Shown one piece after another: positions 5,674 to 6,523 of a DNA stretch of 6,523 bases. Source of the stretch: a bacterium. Lineage in GTDB: Bacteria > Desulfobacterota > UBA8473. The DNA lies in NCBI GenBank assembly GCA_009773075.1, contig WOUX01000080.1, positions 1-6,523 of the forward strand, in the 5' to 3' direction. The notes beneath the pieces are model-generated. The model searched no databases, was not told the origin of the DNA, and worked only from the letters and a program-made list of their open reading frames with translations. The stretch's first letter is position 1, and every line of letters starts with the position of its first letter. The position numbers and the translations under genes are program-made.

Positions 5674-5976
5674 TCATACAGCACTTGCATACGTCCTTAC
5701 TTCTTGCTTCAACCTTTCGCCGAGTTCCTCGGCAGTGACATCTAAGTCATACTGTGATTGCAGTCCGAGCCAGAATTCGCCTGATGTTCCAAAAAACGTT
5801 GCAAGCCTGAGGGCGGTATCAGCAGTGATTCCGCGCTTGCCGAGAACAATCTCGTTAATTCTCCGTGGTGGTACACCAATATTTAGGGCCAGTTTGTTTT
5901 GACTTATACCCATTGGCTTTAGAAATTCTTCCAAAAGAACTTCGCCTGGATGTACGGGATATAGCTTCTTCTTCAT
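5674..5976 (-). CDS. higA: HigA-family antitoxin (XRE helix-turn-helix)
   Basis: This 100-aa protein matches the HigA addiction-module antidote family in length and sequence. It has the opening HPGEVLLEEFLKPMGIS (9-25), a helix-turn-helix at about residues 23-60 (ISQNKLALNIGVPPRRINEI), then GKRGITADTALRL and FFGTSGEFWLGLQ with the YDL motif. It binds and neutralises the HigB toxin and, with or without toxin, represses its own promoter as a DNA-binding protein. It starts 11 nt after the higB stop and has a strong ribosome site, GGGAGGAG at 5981-5988. Toxin-first gene order is characteristic of higBA. A palindrome in the promoter (6289-6298) is the likely operator. The C-terminal tail of about 15 residues after YDLDVTAEE is charged. 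No truncation is seen. Confidence 0.95.
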   Translation of the reverse strand: MKKKLYPVHPGEVLLEEFLKPMGISQNKLALNIGVPPRRINEIVLGKRGITADTALRLATFFGTSGEFWLGLQSQYDLDVTAEELGERLKQEVRTYASAV

Positions 5977-5980
5977 AACT

Positions 5981-5988
5981 CTCCTCCC
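5981..5988 (-). promoter_or_regulatory. Strong ribosome binding site of higA
   Basis: GGGAGGAG on the - strand lies four bases before the higA ATG and overlaps the last base of the higB stop codon. The toxin gene has no comparable site, so the antitoxin should be translated in excess from the shared mRNA. Confidence 0.75.
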
Positions 5989-6269
5989 TAATGATAGTCG
6001 ATTATTTCTACATCATATGCATCAGCTTCTTGACAGGTAAAGCAAATGCGCCATTGGTCATTGATTCTAATGCTATATTGACCTTCACGGGTACCTTTTA
6101 ACTTTTCAAGCCTATTCGCTGGTGGTATTCTTAAATCATTAAGATTTTTGGCATTATTTATCATGCGTAATTTCCTTAAAGCAACTTGTTGAATATCTCG
6201 TGGTAATTTGCTCGATCCCTCACGACTATAAACTTTTTCTGTTTCCTTGTTTTTGAATGATTTTATCAT
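5988..6269 (-). CDS. higB: HigB-family toxin (RelE-fold mRNA interferase)
   Basis: HigB toxins cut mRNA on the translating ribosome and stop growth when HigA is lost. The 93-aa product has full family length and the expected blocks: MIKSFKNKETEKVY at the N-terminus, LRIPPANRLEKLKGTREGQY (46-65), SIRINDQWRICF (66-77) with R74, and the C-terminal VEIIDYH with D91, Y92 and H93 at the positions of known catalytic residues. The toxin therefore looks intact. The ATG at 6269 gives the canonical N-terminus. It lacks a good ribosome site, and the predicted -10 box ends only eight bases upstream, so the mRNA is probably leaderless or nearly so. It is transcribed together with higA and divergently from the NYN-domain gene. 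Confidence 0.95.
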   Translation of the reverse strand: MIKSFKNKETEKVYSREGSSKLPRDIQQVALRKLRMINNAKNLNDLRIPPANRLEKLKGTREGQYSIRINDQWRICFTCQEADAYDVEIIDYH

Positions 6270-6276
6270 TTAACTC

Positions 6277-6305
6277 ATTATATAACGGCTAACGTTAAGC
6301 GTCAA
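6277..6305 (-). promoter_or_regulatory. higBA promoter (near-consensus sigma70 type)
   Basis: On the - strand TTGACG (6300-6305, five of six) and a perfect TATAAT (6277-6282) are separated by exactly 17 nt. The predicted start of transcription is around 6270-6271, next to the toxin ATG at 6269. Such a strong promoter fits a module held down by autorepression. Confidence 0.8.
6289..6298 (-). promoter_or_regulatory. Palindrome in the higBA promoter, probable HigA operator
   Basis: On the - strand the sequence is TTAACGTTAG, with a perfect 8-bp palindrome TAACGTTA at 6290-6297, between the -35 and -10 boxes. It differs in one base from TTAACGTTAA, which I recall as the site reported for HigA of Pseudomonas aeruginosa. 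HigA bound here would block RNA polymerase directly. Confidence 0.6.
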
Positions 6306-6339
6306 GAGTTATATTGAGGACAAAATGCCCATTAAAGTA

Positions 6340-6368
6340 TTGATGAAGCATAATTATTTTGGTAATAT
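6340..6368 (+). promoter_or_regulatory. Possible promoter of the NYN-domain gene
   Basis: TTGATG (6340-6345) and TAATAT (6363-6368) each match consensus at four positions, with a 17-nt spacer, and would give a leader of about 30 nt. The region is AT-rich, so a chance match is possible. Confidence 0.35.
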
Positions 6369-6406
6369 ATCTCATAGAATATTACATCTGACTCTTAGGG
6401 TACTAA

Positions 6407-6523
6407 ATGGCTATTCATATAATTATCGACGGATACAATTTAATTAAGCAATCCCCGGTCTTGAGCAAATTGGATCAAATGGATATAGAGAAGGGGCGAA
6501 ATGAGTTAATCGGCAGGCTGGCT
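6407..6523 (+). CDS. NYN-domain (YacP-like) protein, 3'-truncated by window end
   Basis: Only the first 39 residues are in the window. They begin MAIHIIIDGYNLIKQSPVL, where IIIDGYNLI is the first strand and conserved Asp (D8) and N11 of the NYN/PIN-like nuclease fold, followed by MDIEKGRNELIGRLA as the first helix. This matches the YacP/Rae1-like group, some of whose members are ribosome-associated endoribonucleases; whether this protein shares that activity cannot be judged from the fragment. The ATG has AGGG at 6397-6400, six bases upstream. It is divergent from higBA with 137 bp between the two starts and probably has its own promoter. I noticed no stop codon before the edge. Confidence 0.8.
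   Translation, partial: MAIHIIIDGYNLIKQSPVLSKLDQMDIEKGRNELIGRLA

Noticed and set aside
1..6523. CRISPR array, insertion sequence or tandem repeats
   Set aside because: No regularly spaced repeats, transposase gene or long terminal inverted repeats were found.

Overview
The window reads like chromosomal DNA of a diderm (Gram-negative) bacterium of moderate GC content. It could be a Desulfobacterota/deltaproteobacterium or another anaerobic lineage. The hints are a lipoprotein signal sequence, Shine-Dalgarno-led genes, and a DUF3786 plus DUF1284 gene pair, two families I associate mostly with anaerobic bacteria and archaea. The lineage is an inference; no rRNA or other phylogenetic marker is present.

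Layout. (1) Positions 2-991, + strand: a 5'-truncated DUF3786 gene and a cysteine-rich DUF1284 gene with a strong ribosome site. (2) Positions 1122-1847, + strand: a promoter, a 61-aa small gene and an overlapping minimal nucleotidyltransferase gene, together forming a two-gene module. (3) Positions 1879-5373, - strand: a compact histidine cluster in the order hisB, hisH, lipoprotein gene, hisA, hisF, with gaps of 0 to 15 nt. It ends convergently against the nucleotidyltransferase. (4) Positions 5374-5673: 300 bp without a gene, holding a dyad in the hisB leader and a GC-rich hairpin behind higA. (5) Positions 5674-6305, - strand: a complete higBA toxin-antitoxin module with its own near-consensus promoter and a palindrome inside it. 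(6) From 6407, + strand: the start of a NYN-domain (YacP-like) nuclease gene, cut by the window end.

How the genes work together. HisA, HisH-HisF and HisB carry out consecutive middle steps of histidine synthesis: ProFAR isomerisation, IGP and AICAR formation, and IGP dehydration. hisG, hisD, hisC, hisI and hisE are not in this stretch. The lipoprotein is set tightly into the operon but has no evident biochemical link to histidine. Accessory modules sit on both sides of the his block (higBA upstream, the nucleotidyltransferase pair downstream), which suggests those edges are breakpoints.

The points most worth checking are the small-ORF/nucleotidyltransferase pair, the lipoprotein inside the his operon, and the higBA expression signals. 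In higBA the toxin mRNA appears almost leaderless, while the antitoxin has a strong ribosome site. I did not find a clearly new large system.
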